Below are positions 6,199-6,543 of a stretch of 6,543 bases of DNA, in pieces (position 1 is the first letter of the stretch; each line of letters starts with the position of its first letter). Under the pieces are notes generated by a model. That model saw only the letters and a program-made list of their open reading frames with translations, did not search any database and was not told where the DNA came from. The DNA comes from Magnetospira sp. (GTDB lineage: Bacteria; Pseudomonadota; Alphaproteobacteria; Rhodospirillales; Magnetospiraceae). The stretch spans positions 1 to 6,543 of the forward strand of contig JANQGL010000378.1 of assembly GCA_028277325.1 (NCBI GenBank), written 5' to 3'. The position numbers and the translations under genes are program-made.

Positions 6199-6543
6199 AG
6201 AGCCGGGTGAGGCGCCATTCCACGCCGCCGCCGTCCGCTCCCACCGGGGCGTCGACCGCGATCTGCCGGGCCTTGCGGAGGACCGAGAAGGCCGGCGCAT
6301 AGACACTGGCCTCCAGGCGCGGCGGGCGCGCGGCGGCGAACCGCCAGGCGCGGCCGGACGGCAGGGCGAGGAGGACGCCGTCGCCCCTGCTCACCGCCAC
6401 CACGTCGGGATGCAGATGGAACCGCAGGCGCATGGTCGCCCGTGCCGCCGGCAGACGGCCGACCATCCGGTCCTCGCCGACGACCTCGCCGCCGTCCCCG
6501 GCGAGACCGAGCCGGCGCCAGTGGACCACCCCCAGGTGGGCGT
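6197..6543 (-). CDS. Heparinase II/III family protein, C-terminal part (5' end outside window)
   Basis: About 114 residues of an open frame run in from the right edge and end in TGA at 6199-6197. The fragment reads AHLGVVHWRRL, then a GEDRM segment, then LRFHLHPDV, then LLALPSGRAWRF, an LEASVYAP segment and RQIAV. This series (a 'RFHLHP' strand, 'LPSG..WRF', 'EASVY', 'RQI') is what I associate with the C-terminal beta-sandwich of heparinase II/III-like proteins, which act as or resemble polysaccharide lyases. The alpha/alpha-toroid with the catalytic residues would lie upstream and cannot be seen, so lyase activity is not shown here. A GTG at 6529 is internal, because the frame stays open to the edge and the residues before it fit the family. 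In many alphaproteobacteria such a gene sits near rsmB and purH; here it is followed by a polysaccharide operon, so it could belong to either setting. Family assignment is from memory of motifs. Confidence 0.8.
   Translation of the reverse strand, partial: AHLGVVHWRRLGLAGDGGEVVGEDRMVGRLPAARATMRLRFHLHPDVVAVSRGDGVLLALPSGRAWRFAAARPPRLEASVYAPAFSVLRKARQIAVDAPVGADGGGVEWRLTRL

Noticed and set aside
5151..6218. N-terminal extension of the GT4 frame, giving 774 residues
   Set aside because: The extra part overlaps the WecA-like gene in another frame and is R/G/P-rich. The GT4 fold starts at MNILFITENF after the GTG at 5150, so this is not a fusion.

Overview
The window is a compact, very GC-rich stretch of bacterial chromosome. 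By eye it is roughly 70% G+C across the genes, with a less GC-rich patch at about 1-200. It carries six genes, all on the minus strand, so transcription runs from high to low coordinates. A Gram-negative, probably an alphaproteobacterium, is suggested by three things: a heparinase II/III-like gene of the type common in that class, a lipopolysaccharide-style sugar initiation module resembling Rhizobium WreU/WreQ/WreV and Pseudomonas WbpL/WbpV/WbpM, and a DapB of proteobacterial type. The placement is inference; no rRNA or other phylogenetic marker is present.

Reading in the direction of transcription: (1) 6543-6197 is the C-terminal end of a heparinase II/III family protein, cut by the window edge. 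(2) 6154-5147 encodes a membrane sugar-1-phosphate transferase of the WecA/WbpL/MraY superfamily, which loads the first sugar onto undecaprenyl phosphate. (3) 5150-3894 encodes a GT4 glycosyltransferase of WbuB type. (4) 3897-2977 encodes an extended SDR nucleotide-sugar epimerase/reductase. (5) 2984-1065 encodes a membrane-anchored WbpM/CapD-type nucleotide-sugar 4,6-dehydratase. (6) 1032-214 is dapB, the second step specific to the diaminopimelate/lysine pathway.

Genes 2-5 overlap by 4, 4 and 8 bases, which marks a translationally coupled operon. The dehydratase and the reductase can be read as making a 6-deoxy-HexNAc nucleotide sugar, most likely UDP-N-acetylquinovosamine (or a FucNAc relative). 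The WecA-like enzyme would transfer this sugar to the lipid carrier and the GT4 enzyme would add a following sugar. That is the start of an O-antigen or related surface polysaccharide repeat unit. dapB follows after only 32 bases with no visible terminator, so it may be cotranscribed.

The 213 bases beyond dapB contain no convincing gene. They hold a perfect 26-bp palindrome (61-86) with a second GTGCAC core exactly 21 bp away, which looks like a regulator binding site, perhaps for a gene lying to the left of the window. No RNA gene, CRISPR array, insertion sequence or classical terminator was seen. Apart from the palindrome region, the window reads as a recognisable polysaccharide locus rather than a new kind of system.
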